DNA from: Symbiodinium natans | Lineage: Eukaryota; Sar; Dinophyceae; Suessiales; Symbiodiniaceae | Length of the DNA stretch: 11,500 bases | Assembly: GCA_905221605.1 (NCBI GenBank) | Contig: CAJNDS010000071.1 | Span: 176,001 to 187,500, forward strand | Reading direction: 5' to 3' | Part shown: piece after piece, positions 1 to 7,600 of the stretch | Layout: the number at the start of each line of letters is the position of its first letter | Position numbering within the stretch: the stretch's first letter is position 1 | The notes under the pieces: generated by a model | Seen by the model: the letters and a program-made list of their open reading frames with translations, nothing else | The model's database searches: none | What the model was told of the DNA's origin: nothing | Program-made: the position numbers and the translations under genes

Positions 1-1
1 G

Positions 2-38
2 ACCTTCTTCTTGATGAACGTGTTTGTCACGCTGCACG
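2..38 (+). CDS. Gene 1 exon a (partial), hydrophobic
   Basis: Reads TFFLMNVFVTLH and ends in phase 1 before a GC donor (CACG|GCGGCC). The next exon completes the codon as Gly and continues the hydrophobic stretch, which supports the join. The true start of the exon is before the window. Confidence 0.5.
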
Positions 39-3000
39 GCGGCCTACGAAAGGGTTGCAATAATTTTGAGGCTACAGAGGTCCAAATTTGGGAATTGGTT
101 TCTTCGTTGGGTTTGGTATAGCTTGCGGCGGCGAGGGTTGTACAAAAGCACCGAGAAGTCAAACGCTTCAACAATCAATCACAGGGATTGCGTGCGTCGG
201 CGTCGCTGTCCTTGCGACTGTTTCGTTCGCATACCTGATGTTTGTGCGGGTGATTTGGTGCCTCTTCTGTCGTTTCGCATTCCTTAGTACGCCACGACGT
301 GCTGCAAAGTCTGCAAGGTAGCACATCTCTCAACTCTATTGCCGTTGATCCGGCAGGCATCTGACAGGTGTTCGCCAAAGAACCAGCACCCCCGCCCCCC
401 TCAAAACTGGCCCGCCAGCGCAGATTCCACTACCGAGCCCCTAAACCCTAAATCCAAAACCCTGAAGCCTAAACCCTGAATCCTAAACCCTAAACCCTGA
501 ACCCTGAACCCTAACACCCTGAACCCTAAACCCTGAACCTTGAACCCTGAACCCTGAACCCTAAACCCTAAACCCTAAACCCTAAACCGTCGTACCTCGT
601 AGTCGCCCTGCGATGTGGATTCGCCCCAGCTGTGCAGGAGTGAAAAAAAACCCTAAACCCTAAACCCTAAACCCTAAACCCTAAACCCTAAACCCTTTCC
701 GAGGATCTTCGTGGACGCCTACTACGTGGTGCGGCTGACCTCCACACAGCAAGCGGAGAAGTGGGATGGACAGCTCCGAGGGCCGCAAGTAGGGGTTTAG
801 GGTTTAGGGTTTAGGGTTTAGGGTTTAGGGTTTAGGGTTTAGGGTTAGCCCTGAAGCCAAAAAAAGGGGTTTAGGGTTTAGGGTTTAGGGTTTAGGGTTT
901 AGGGTTTAGGGTTTAGGAAGTTGGAATTTTCTTTCAGCTTTACGTTAGAGGCTCAGGGTTAGGGTCAGTAGTTCGGGTGTAGGGTTTGCGGCCTGCTTCG
1001 TGGCGGTATGGCATTGCCTTGCAGTCAGTCTTCAGGAAGCCCCAAATTCCCCAAGCAAACGCCAGGACTGTTTGACAAATATATAGCCATGCAACCTTGT
1101 GGAGGGGTTTGCAGAACTTGCTCATGACATTCACCCTTGTCCGAGAGCCACTGCAAAACAACCATTCCATAACCATATCCTCCATGATGCTTCCTGATGT
1201 CGATCCACTGTTCCAAGACAGGGGCCTGTTTAATGACACGGTTACGGTTTAGGGTTTAGGGTTTGGGGTTTGGGGTTTAGGGCTTGCTTTAATAATGAAG
1301 TTTGGAGACAATGTCTATAATCTCACAGGGCCCAGCGGTGCCCTGTTCCCTCTTTTGGGTTCAAGGTTCCCTTTGTAAAGTAGCCAACCCAAAAAGAAGT
1401 TCTAATGCTTTCAGCTCCGAAGTCTTTTGCAGACTCGGGAGTCCTTCAGCACTCCTTTGCCCCGGCGCCTGAACAGTTCGGTAAATTACGTACGGTTGGT
1501 TAGTAGGGGATGGGGGAATTACCCTACGTAATCCCTTAAGAGGTGGGGTATAGGGTACCCCATTCCCTGCTAACCCTAAACCCTAAACCCTGAACCCTAA
1601 ACCCTAAACCCTAAACAGTAAGATTATCGGGCTCCTGCTCTAGGCGAATCCGTACCTGGGCTTTGCCCGGCGTGTGCGTCAGCATCTTCCAGGCGGAAAG
1701 GTTCATAGGAATATTTGGGGCTTTTTTTTTGGGTTTAGGGTTTAGGGTTTAGGGTTTAGGGTATACTCGTTGCAAAAGGGTTTAGGGTATAGTAGGATTC
1801 CCTTAAAATGAGGACCCCAAGAAGGCTCCCCAAATTTCGGAACATCCCCCCCATATGTGAAGGTTCTTCTTTGCAACGGGATCTCAGGTCCCTCTGGGTT
1901 TAGGGCTTAGGATTTAGGGTTTAGGGTTTAGGATTGAGGTTTAGGGTTTAGGGTTTAGGGTTTAGGATTTAGGGTTTAGGGTTTAGGGTTTAGGATTGAG
2001 GTTTAGGGTTTAGGGTTTAGAATCTCTGGGGGCTGGGAGCTTGGGCTCCTACGTGCGACTGGGCCACTAGATCTCACAAGAGCTACCGCTCCTGGCAGGT
2101 TGAGGGTTTAGGGGTTTTGGGTGTAGAATGAAGAGCTATGCTCTTTTCAGGCTATCGCTGCTCGCCCACCCTACTCCCAACCTTAAGCTTGCGATGCTGG
2201 ACAAAAGCCTTGTGCAACCTCGCCAGGCGATTCTATCTGCGGGTGAGTCAGAAAGTAGGGACTAAGTCCCGCCAGAAAACTTACAGACGCGCTGCTGCCA
2301 CGTGCACAAAGGGCAGACAGCCTGGACCAAACACACGATTTGGTTCGCAAGTTGACGGTTTCATCACCTCAGTTTCACCCTCGGTTTCTAAGCGATTGAA
2401 GCACTTCACATCATGGCTACGTGCTGGCCGCCATCTCCGAGTGCTACTGTTCTACAGGCAAGTGTATGAGTCGCTAGATTTGCTCGTTTGCTTTTGTAGC
2501 TGGGCATCGAATTCAGAATCTGGCCTACAGTGTTGCTCCAGACCCTCCGCACATGACTGTACCACGGGTGGCTCTGCCAAAAGATGACGCAGGCGCAGGA
2601 TCACTGGGGTCTTGCCAATGATTGCTACTTCATGCTTGCCTCAGAACGATGTCTGACAAGACAGCCTGTACTCTGCTAGTGTATGTGACAAGTCTCGGAC
2701 CACTGCCAAATCCTGCTGAATCACACCAGAAAGATGCCAGAAGTGGAAGAGTCTTGCAGACAAGCATTTGCAAAGGTCCGCAGCAGCTGCCGACGACGAG
2801 GAGTCCCACCGTTCAGCGAGTCATGTGCCTGATGTCACGCTGTACAGTCTTGACCCCATCAAAGGCTTTACGGTTTGGGGTTTAGGGCCTAAACCCTAAA
2901 CCGCAAGTCCTTAACCCTAAACATGTGCACCTTGGTTCGCAGAAGAGATCCTTGCGGTTCATGGGGCTGCTGGAATTAAACACTGACAAATCTCAGCCGC

Positions 3001-3062
3001 GCAGGTTTGAGGGTGTCACCTCGCCGCGCAGTGGTGGGAGAAGCATTGCCCCAAGTTCTTAG
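2..3062 (+). CDS. Gene 1: split gene of unknown function, probable membrane protein, 3' part
   Basis: I do not recognise this protein. The model joins 17 exons: 2-38, 185-249, 288-317, 368-434, 603-639, 704-788, 1115-1240, 1329-1365, 1415-1480, 1619-1700, 2021-2098, 2151-2242, 2287-2350, 2402-2457, 2500-2608, 2730-2826, 2943-3062. The phases agree at every junction and the total is exactly 416 codons including the stop TAG at 3060-3062. Codon third positions are mostly G or C in the chosen frames and stops occur in the alternatives. The 5' end is outside the window. The N-terminal visible part is hydrophobic (residues about 1-32, e.g. VGVAVLATVSFAYLMFVR), then Cys-rich (TTCCKVCK), then Pro-rich (EPAPPPP). 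This suggests a membrane segment with a basic, cytosol-like tail of about 370 residues. Donors are mostly GT, with a few GC and one GA. No family anchor was available, so single boundaries may be wrong even if the overall gene is real. Confidence 0.6.
185..249 (+). CDS. Gene 1 exon b, membrane-spanning segment
   Basis: Acceptor ATCACAG|GG, donor CGG|GTGATT. Encodes IACVGVAVLATVSFAYLMFVR split over the phase-1 start; about 20 hydrophobic residues closed by Arg, typical of a transmembrane helix. The longer open frame beginning at 88 includes this exon but reads through flanking intron sequence. Confidence 0.6.
288..317 (+). CDS. Gene 1 exon c, Cys-rich 10-codon exon
   Basis: Acceptor TTTCGCATTCCTTAG|TAC, preceded by a pyrimidine-rich run; donor AAG|GTAGCA. 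Reads YATTCCKVCK with G or C at nine of ten third positions. The upstream intron is only 38 nt. Cysteines directly after a membrane segment are often acylated; that is inference. Confidence 0.55.
368..434 (+). CDS. Gene 1 exon d, Pro-rich and basic
   Basis: Acceptor CTGACAG|GTG. Reads VFAKEPAPPPPSKLARQRR and then FHY, ending in phase 1 before a GA donor (TACC|GAGCCC). A GC donor two bases further on is an alternative but breaks the phase with the next exon. The following intron is filled by CCCTAAA/CCCTGAA repeats. Confidence 0.55.
438..587. repeat. CCCTAAA array with CCCTGAA variants (intron)
   Basis: About 20 units of telomeric type, many as CCCTGAA. Fills most of the 435-602 intron of gene 1. 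Confidence 0.9.
603..639 (+). CDS. Gene 1 exon e
   Basis: Acceptor CTCGTAG|TC, donor GGA|GTGAAA. Reads ALRCGFAPAVQ. It sits between two tracts of CCCTAAA repeats, and its end phase (2) matches the start of the next exon to give Glu. Confidence 0.55.
651..697. repeat. Seven perfect CCCTAAA units making up an intron
   Basis: The 64-nt intron 640-703 is GTGAAAAAAA, the telomeric array, then TTTCCGAG. Apart from the two splice ends it is telomere repeat. Confidence 0.85.
704..788 (+). CDS. Gene 1 exon f
   Basis: Acceptor CCGAG|G and donor CAA|GTAGGG. Reads IFVDAYYVVRLTSTQQ then AEKWDGQLRGPQ, with G or C at about three quarters of third positions. It is bounded on the left by CCCTAAA repeats and on the right by TTTAGGG repeats, so it stands out clearly as unique coding sequence. 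Confidence 0.65.
791..917. repeat. Two TTTAGGG arrays at the 5' end of an intron
   Basis: Arrays at 791-846 and 867-917, separated by a 20-nt unique piece. Opposite orientation to the array just before exon 704-788. Confidence 0.9.
1036..1065 (+). CDS. Gene 1 possible cassette exon, 10 codons
   Basis: Lies between CTTCAG and a GA donor (CAG|GACTGT), phase 0 on both sides, reading EAPNSPSKRQ. It can be included or skipped without changing the frame, so it is only a candidate and is left out of the main model. Confidence 0.2.
1115..1240 (+). CDS. Gene 1 exon g, longest exon
   Basis: Acceptor GGGTTTGCAG|AAC, donor ACG|GTTACG (or two codons later at ACG|GTTTAG, same phase). It encodes 42 residues including TFTLVREPLQNNHSITIS and LPDVDPLFQDRGLFNDT. 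An antisense open frame covers the same interval, but the sense frame joins in phase on both sides. Confidence 0.6.
1247..1283. repeat. TTTAGGG/TTTGGGG array
   Basis: Five units directly after the donor of exon 1115-1240; two units have decayed to TTTGGGG. Confidence 0.85.
1329..1365 (+). CDS. Gene 1 exon h
   Basis: Acceptor ATCTCACAG|GGC, donor CAAG|GTTCCC. Reads GPAVPCSLFWVQ and ends in phase 1; the next exon completes Ala. The intron after it is 49 nt. Confidence 0.5.
1415..1480 (+). CDS. Gene 1 exon i
   Basis: Acceptor AATGCTTTCAG|CT, donor TTCG|GTAAAT. Reads PKSFADSGVLQHSF then APAPEQF. The downstream intron holds the first copy of the small inverted-repeat element and CCCTAAA repeats. 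Confidence 0.55.
1498..1575. mobile_element. Small inverted-repeat element, copy 1
   Basis: 78 bp bounded by GGTTAGTAGGGGATGGGG and CCCCATTCCCTGCTAACC; 16 of 18 bases pair as terminal inverted repeats. It lies in the 1481-1618 intron of gene 1. Its right end runs straight into a CCCTAAA array. The same element recurs at 9192-9279. It has no coding capacity, as in MITEs. Confidence 0.7.
1571..1616. repeat. CCCTAAA array at intron 3' end
   Basis: About six units running up to the acceptor ACAG of exon 1619-1700. Confidence 0.85.
1619..1700 (+). CDS. Gene 1 exon j
   Basis: Acceptor CCCTAAACAG|TA, donor AAAG|GTTCAT. Reads RLSGSCSRRIRTWALPG and VCVSIFQAE. The acceptor directly abuts a CCCTAAA array. 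Confidence 0.5.
1731..1789. repeat. TTTAGGG units in intron
   Basis: Four units at 1731-1763 and one at 1779-1787, on either side of a short unique piece. Confidence 0.8.
1789..1840 (-). repeat. Dispersed repeat 2, copy A (minus orientation)
   Basis: Its reverse complement matches 8590-8643 over about 52 bases with few mismatches and a small gap: both contain CGAAATT-GGGG, then TTGGGGTCCT, then TTTTAAGGG-AT and CTACTAT. Intronic in gene 1. Confidence 0.65.
1897..2020. repeat. Degenerate TTTAGGG array reaching a splice acceptor
   Basis: About 16 units with variants TTTAGGA, CTTAGGA and TTGAGG. The last TTTAG supplies the acceptor AG of exon 2021-2098. Confidence 0.85.
2021..2098 (+). CDS. 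Gene 1 exon k
   Basis: The acceptor AG is the last two bases of a TTTAGGG-type array (GGGTTTAG|A). Donor CAG|GTTGAG. Reads ISGGWELGLLRATGPLD then LTRATAPG. Start and end phases (2 and 2) both fit their neighbours. Confidence 0.5.
2101..2128. repeat. Short degenerate TTTAGGG run
   Basis: Occupies half of the 52-nt intron 2099-2150. Confidence 0.6.
2151..2242 (+). CDS. Gene 1 exon l, textbook splice sites
   Basis: Acceptor CTCTTTTCAG|G and donor GCGG|GTGAGT are both close to consensus. Reads LSLLAHPTPNLKLAML then DKSLVQPRQAILSA. The intron before it is 52 nt and carries two degenerate TTTAGGG units. Confidence 0.65.
2287..2350 (+). CDS. Gene 1 exon m
   Basis: Acceptor ACTTACAG|AC, donor GCAA|GTTGAC. 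Reads ALLPRAQRADSLDQTHDLVR, helical in character. The upstream intron is 44 nt. The split first codon becomes Asp. Confidence 0.6.
2402..2457 (+). CDS. Gene 1 exon n, GC donor
   Basis: Acceptor TTGAAG|C; donor ACAG|GCAAGT, a consensus GC-type donor. Reads TSHHGYVLAAISECYCST. Confidence 0.6.
2500..2608 (+). CDS. Gene 1 exon o
   Basis: Acceptor GTTTGCTTTTGTAG|CT with a strong pyrimidine tract. Reads GHRIQNLAYSVAPDPPHMT and then VPRVALPKDDAGAGSL. Donor TGGG|GTCTTG is the least certain of this gene; a GC donor inside GACGCAG|GCGCAG is an alternative. Confidence 0.5.
2730..2826 (+). CDS. Gene 1 exon p, basic helix
   Basis: Acceptor CACACCAG|A. Reads MPEVEESCRQAFAKVRSSCR and then RRGVPPFSESC. The donor is probably GC (TGT|GCCTGA), giving phase 0 into the last exon. 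The same GCCTGA hexamer forms a donor in gene 2 at 3901. Confidence 0.5.
2872..2921. repeat. Head-to-head telomeric palindrome
   Basis: GGTTTGGGGTTTAGGG meets CCTAAACCCTAAACC at about 2887 (14 of 15 bases pair). A further CCCTAAA follows at 2913-2920. It lies in intron 2827-2942 of gene 1. Confidence 0.75.
2943..3062 (+). CDS. Gene 1 last exon with stop codon
   Basis: Acceptor TTGGTTCGCAG|AAG. Reads KRSLRFMGLLELNTD, then KSQPRRFEGVTSPRSGG and RSIAPSS, ending at TAG 3060-3062. The tail is Ser/Arg-rich and likely disordered. Confidence 0.6.
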   Translation, partial: KRSLRFMGLLELNTDKSQPRRFEGVTSPRSGGRSIAPSS

Positions 3063-3669
3063 GGGTACTTGGAAATAGCTTTTAGTTTTTGGGTACTATA
3101 ATTCCTAAGAAACAGCAAAAATCATACTTTTTGCTGGGGTTCCAAGTTCAGTATAGAGTTGAGGATTGTCAACATTGGGTCCAGCTCTGGGGGCAGCTGT
3201 AGCTCCATGGCAGGCCAACTTGCCATTACAGGGAGGGATAGGTTGACGGAGCTCCACTTTGTGGTGCTTTACTGTGACTTTAGATCTTTCGTCTTTTTGG
3301 GTTTATTGGGTTTCTTAATAAGGCTACCATTCTGGGTGCAGCCAAGTCCAGAATCAAAGATTGAATGCAGGCTGCTTGTGTAGTTTCTGGACAAGAAGTT
3401 TCCAAAGTCTGTTTTCACGGCCCTGCTGGCTCTACCAACGACTCCTGCGAAAGCTCACAGCCCCGTTGGCACTTTCTGAGGCAAAGCTAAGCTCTCGGCA
3501 GAACACCCCCCCATAACCTCCAGCAATCCCCGCACTAGCATGTGAAACCCCTGAAAACGTTCACAACAAAAGCCGCGATAAAGCCACCGCAGTACACACC
3601 AGGTCGCCAGGCTTGGTGAGAAGGCCTCCGTCGGGAATGGTTTTTGGCGGCTCAGGGATTTGGCGGACA
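3063..3669. other. Intergenic gap between two same-direction genes
   Basis: About 600 bases with no supported sense exon. A perfect 8-bp inverted repeat (TTCTTAGG at 3056-3063, CCTAAGAA at 3104-3111) straddles the stop codon of gene 1 and could form a hairpin or mark a small inserted element. No conventional TATA promoter is evident. Tandem same-direction genes with short spacers are usual in dinoflagellates. Confidence 0.4.
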
Positions 3670-3752
3670 ATGTCGCGCAGTTGTGCCAAGAACCCTGCGA
3701 CCCGCACCCCATATGCCACAAGTCCCAAGGCCCTGCCCGAAAACGACCCCAT
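3455..3752 (-). CDS. Possible antisense two-exon small gene
   Basis: On the minus strand an ATG at 3750-3752 opens a frame reading MGSFSGRALGLVAYGVRVA, then FLAQLRDIVRQIPEPPKTIP and DGGLLTKPGDL. A GTGTGT donor and a TTTTCAG acceptor would remove about 49 nt and continue in phase with FHMLVRGLLEVMGG to a TGA at 3455. This would be a protein of about 80 residues. It overlaps the proposed first exon of gene 2 on the other strand; only one of the two need be real. Confidence 0.25.
3670..3744 (+). CDS. Gene 2 tentative first exon
   Basis: ATG at 3670 opens MSRSCAKNPATRTPYATSPK then ALPEN, ending at a GA donor (AAC|GACCCC) in phase 0, which fits the next exon. In-frame ATG 3637 is an alternative start. 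A low-complexity, probably disordered N-terminus is plausible, but there is no homology support and an antisense frame competes for the interval. Confidence 0.3.
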
Positions 3753-4572
3753 GCAAACCCTAAACCCTAAGCCCTACACTCCAAACCCTAAAACCCCCAT
3801 GCTTTGGGTAGAGCTTGGCCGCTGAAAGGCCGCACCTGTGCAGTCCACTGCGAAGCCCGCGCCGCTACAGATCGTCCAGATCGATCTGGCACAGAACAAG
3901 GCCTGACGTGGGTTTAGGGTTTAGGGTTTAGGGTTTAGGGTTTAGGGCTTAGGGTTTAGGGTTTAGGGTTCGAAGACTTTCTGGGACAGGGGAGGGGAGA
4001 GGCGGTTCAGGAAAGACCGGAGAAGACGATAAACACATGGTCAGGAGTCAATCCGAGGCTACTTGCCATGGACAACATGGCACAGCACTGCTGAACTCAC
4101 AAGTTGCTGGCGAAAGAGACGGAGAAGCACAAGATTGCACAGAGACCTGTATAACCATATGTCTCAGAGAGTGGGGCCACATGTTTTCTCACGGCCCCGA
4201 AAGGAAGGGCTTGATTCCATAAAAGAAGTATCTGCTTAAGAACCCCCAAAAAACCTGCAAAATAGTACTGCCCACCCTTGTTTATAGGGATCCGACGTAT
4301 GGGAGCTTATCGCATGTAGTGTATATAAAGGGTATATGATAATACAACAAGGGGTCCAAACTAAGGGCCCATACTTAGAGCCCTGGAAGGTCGTTCTCAA
4401 CGAAGAGAACCTCCAGAGGTTGGAGGCATCGTTGCAACAGTCCGGAGTGCCTCGGATGCCAGGGGGCATGGGATTTCATGAGCTGCTGGTACCATGGGCG
4501 CCTTTGAAAAGCAGTGCCTGAACACATCGGCGCGGTGCGGTATCATGTGCATGGCTTTAAGGGGCAAGTGGC

Positions 4573-4612
<40 letters not shown>

Positions 4613-7600
4613 AAGAGAGAGAGAGAGAGCGAGAGAAAGAAAATAGAGTTTGGGCCCAGCGCACAGAAAGGAGGCTGTAGCGAATACATCTCTGAACGGT
4701 TCCCACCTCCGTAGAGCCCAGCAAACCCGACTGGTGAGCCTAGCCCCCTTAAAGTATTACCCTCGAACGAACGAAAGACGAGAGTCTGAGCTCATGATGA
4801 AGAACCACTTGGCTGCTGCCTTCTGCAAGCTCCTAGCAACTTGCCCCGCATCCCAGGTGGACAAGTTGGCTGTCATTGGAGTGATGGGCGCCTTTCGCCG
4901 CTCGTCTTATATGCATCAAGATGAGCAGCTGCCCATTTGAAAGTGCTAGGGCTGCTAGGGCTGCTAGGGGTGCTCGTGCTGGTCAGTTTCGGCCTTGAGC
5001 CCAACTACACCTAGGGGTTTAGGGTTTAGGGTTTAGGGTTTAGGGTTTAGGGAGGACCCAGGACCAAAACCCCATGTCCTTGCAGTGCCCGGGGAGGGGG
5101 CTGCCAGAGAACCACGCTCGGCAGGTACGGGCAAGTCCTTCCTGCTCGACTTGATGTTGTCGGGACCTTAATCTCCGCCGTCTCCCCGCATGTGACCTGC
5201 TCTACTGATCTCTACTGGTCAAAGCAGCTTCTGTGCCTGCTTCTCTATTCTGCGTTTTTCCCCGTACTCCTTGCCAGGATGCAGGGGACATGTTTAGGGT
5301 CTGCTGGCCCGGGACCGAACCTATGTGTGTCTCGATTGAGGATGGCCAGGGGTGCACCGGAGCCGGCATCAACACGGCCGCCAGCCGTTAAGGATTCTCA
5401 AAAGCTTCCCGCCAACGCAAGCGGGTGGAATCCACGACGTGAAAGACAATTCCCGAGTTGATCTTCATCTGAGTACCAGCGCTGTGACGTTTTCGGTGAG
5501 CTTTAGTCAACACCCCCTTTGCACTGAGAGTCTGAGATGGAGGGAGGATTGTGCTCAGCCACGCGTGTGCCATCGACCGGCCGACATTTCGCCAGGCTCC
5601 TGGTGCGTCCTCCTCAGCTTGCAAAGCCTTGATTAGGGTTTAGGGTTTAGGGTTTAGGGTTTAGGGTTTAGGGTTTAGGCAACTCTCACCACCCAAGGCC
5701 AGACAGCGGGGCAGTTAAACATCCTGAAACATCATGAGACAACCGGCTGGCCAGTGTTCCGAGTTGAGTTCCTCGGGGCTGTCTCCGAACCAGGGTCTGA
5801 GTTGGCCTCGCACTCTGTGTGCGCGAGTACATACGAGTGCTATCGGTGCGGGAATGGCTGTTGGCCTTGTCTACTGCCATGGTGCTGAGAGCTGAAAGCT
5901 TCCAACCCTACATGCCGACGTCAGCTGATCCGGGAGTTGAAGCTGGGGTTCTGCCATCAATGACAGCAGTGAGTTGTTGACGCTTGAGGGTCGAGGGTTC
6001 TGGCTGCATCCATCAAAAAAGGGCTGCGAATTCCGTGTATACCTTAGGGGCTGGGCAGTCAACCTTTTAGCCTTTTTGGTGAGATATAATCCTACCACAA
6101 ATAAAACGTTAACCTTTGTTGGGCTAGGGCATTGAGCCCCTAAGATACTTGCCCGAGGCGCTACCTACGAGAGAAGCATCCGGCGCGCGGAATGGAGCCC
6201 GAGAGCTCGAAGCAGGCGAGAGGGTGAGCTGTAGAGACTCCCTGAAGGTGTAGGGCTTAAGATCCCGAAACCCTAAACCTTAGGCTGTAGGGTGTTTTGG
6301 GTGACGGTCCAGAGTCCTGGATGAAAGGGAGCAAGGCTCTCCGGACCGGATCCTTTCCGCACATTGAAGTCTAGGCAGGTCGCCTAAACGTTGCTGCTGC
6401 TGCCGCGCGTTTTGCGTGGAGCGCGGTGGGATCTTCAGTTGCAGGCCGGAACTAGAGGAAGCGAAGTGATGCCAAGACAGAGCCAACAAGCAGGAAGCCG
6501 GGGAGGTGGAAAAGTCTCCACTTGTTAAGCAGAAGGGCAAACTAGGAAAGATGCTCGTAAGGACTGATAACCTAACTACAGCGTTAGAGCATGCCGCAAC
6601 AGAAAGGGGCTTAAACAGGTGCAGGGGGATGTGGACAGGGACCCAAGTGCCAGCCGGACACCTACCCCCTGGCTCCACGGGGCGAGCGAAGCGACCGAGC
6701 TTTTGTGGTTCCTTGCGCTTTCGGGCTCCGTGTTTCCAGTTGTCTGTGGAAGTTTGCGCTGCGTTGAGCTGCCCCGCCCGTGGCCATGCGAACAGGGTTT
6801 AGGGGAGCTTCATACGCCAACGCCAAAGTGGGCGCAGCAGGCTTCGGGAATGCACAGCGAACATCAAACTCTGCAGGACTGCGACGTGCCTGAATGGGCC
6901 GGGAGCCTAGCGTTTGCTATGGCCTTTGGGGTCCTGTTGTTCTGACCTGCATCGACTTTCTAGAGGGCGGGGTTGCACCGGGGTTTGCGGGGTTTGCAGG
7001 AGACAGGCTCCGACATGATCAGGTTCCTGGAGCACTGTTGCGATGTGCGTCAACACATCCTTCTGGATTCAATAATACGTTTGCCAACAAAATCATGGAC
7101 CCGTGTTGAGATTGCATGGTTCATTGACATGCAGCAGAGCCCAGCGCTACGAGAGTTGCCTTCAGGTGGTGGAACGTGGCGTGCCAGATTGGGCCGTGAA
7201 CTGCGGCGGCAGCTTATTAGAAGGCCTGCTGCTTGTTTTCGCGTGCTGGCAACGTACCCCTCCTTGTTGCCGCCTGCCATGCCAGGGCGCGAGGGAGTCG
7301 ACGAACGCCGGGAGGGCTTCGTTTGGCGCCCGGGCATGGAGAAGTGTACAGAGGCAGGGCCGATCAGAAACCCTGGGTGGCACGTGACAGACGGTTTAGG
7401 GTTTGTGGGTTTGTGGGTGTGTGGGTGTGTGGGTTTGTGGGGGTGTGGGTTTGTGGGTTTGTGGGTTTTGAGTTTTGGGTTTTGGGTTGACCGGCGGCGA
7501 TTTGGAGAGTATCGGTAAGCAGGAAGGCAACAGCAACGACAGACTGCAGCCCCAGTGCGAGGGCACGAGCAGAAGCTCCCGGCAGAGTTGAGCAGCGAAA

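Noticed and set aside
438-917. Regular repeats as a CRISPR array or chromosome end
   Set aside because: Units are 7 bp telomeric repeats without spacers, and they are interrupted by in-phase exons, so the tract is internal and not a CRISPR array or a telomere proper.
1036-1216. Minus-strand frames MEDMVMEWLFCSG and similar
   Set aside because: They are antisense to the sense exon 1115-1240, which joins in phase on both sides.
2848-2864. 17-nt microexon FLTPSK in gene 1
   Set aside because: It would need a 23-nt intron upstream; a GC donor at 2827 joins the flanking exons directly.
4320-4335. TATATAAAG as a TATA-box promoter
   Set aside because: It lies within an intron just before the acceptor at 4364-4365, and dinoflagellate promoters generally lack a TATA box.
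4514-4714. Arg-Glu repeat protein frame
   Set aside because: Translation of the GA microsatellite in an intron.
5278-5390. FRVCWPGTEPMC stretch as an exon
   Set aside because: It has a good acceptor and coding-like composition but duplicates the position of the G2 region and needs an awkward junction; kept out of the model.
5715-5777. HHETTGWPVF as the G2 exon
   Set aside because: The real G2 segment with GIWIWSE is at 7294-7353 plus 7730-7771; this stretch cannot join it in phase with an accepted donor.
6280-6678. 132-codon minus-strand open frame
   Set aside because: Lies in the long intron of gene 2, partly antisense to the tentative linker exon; low-complexity Ser-rich product and no splice or family support.
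6973-7518. 181-codon plus-strand frame taken whole
   Set aside because: Only its part at 7294-7353 matches the GTPase family; the rest reads through intron and repeat sequence.
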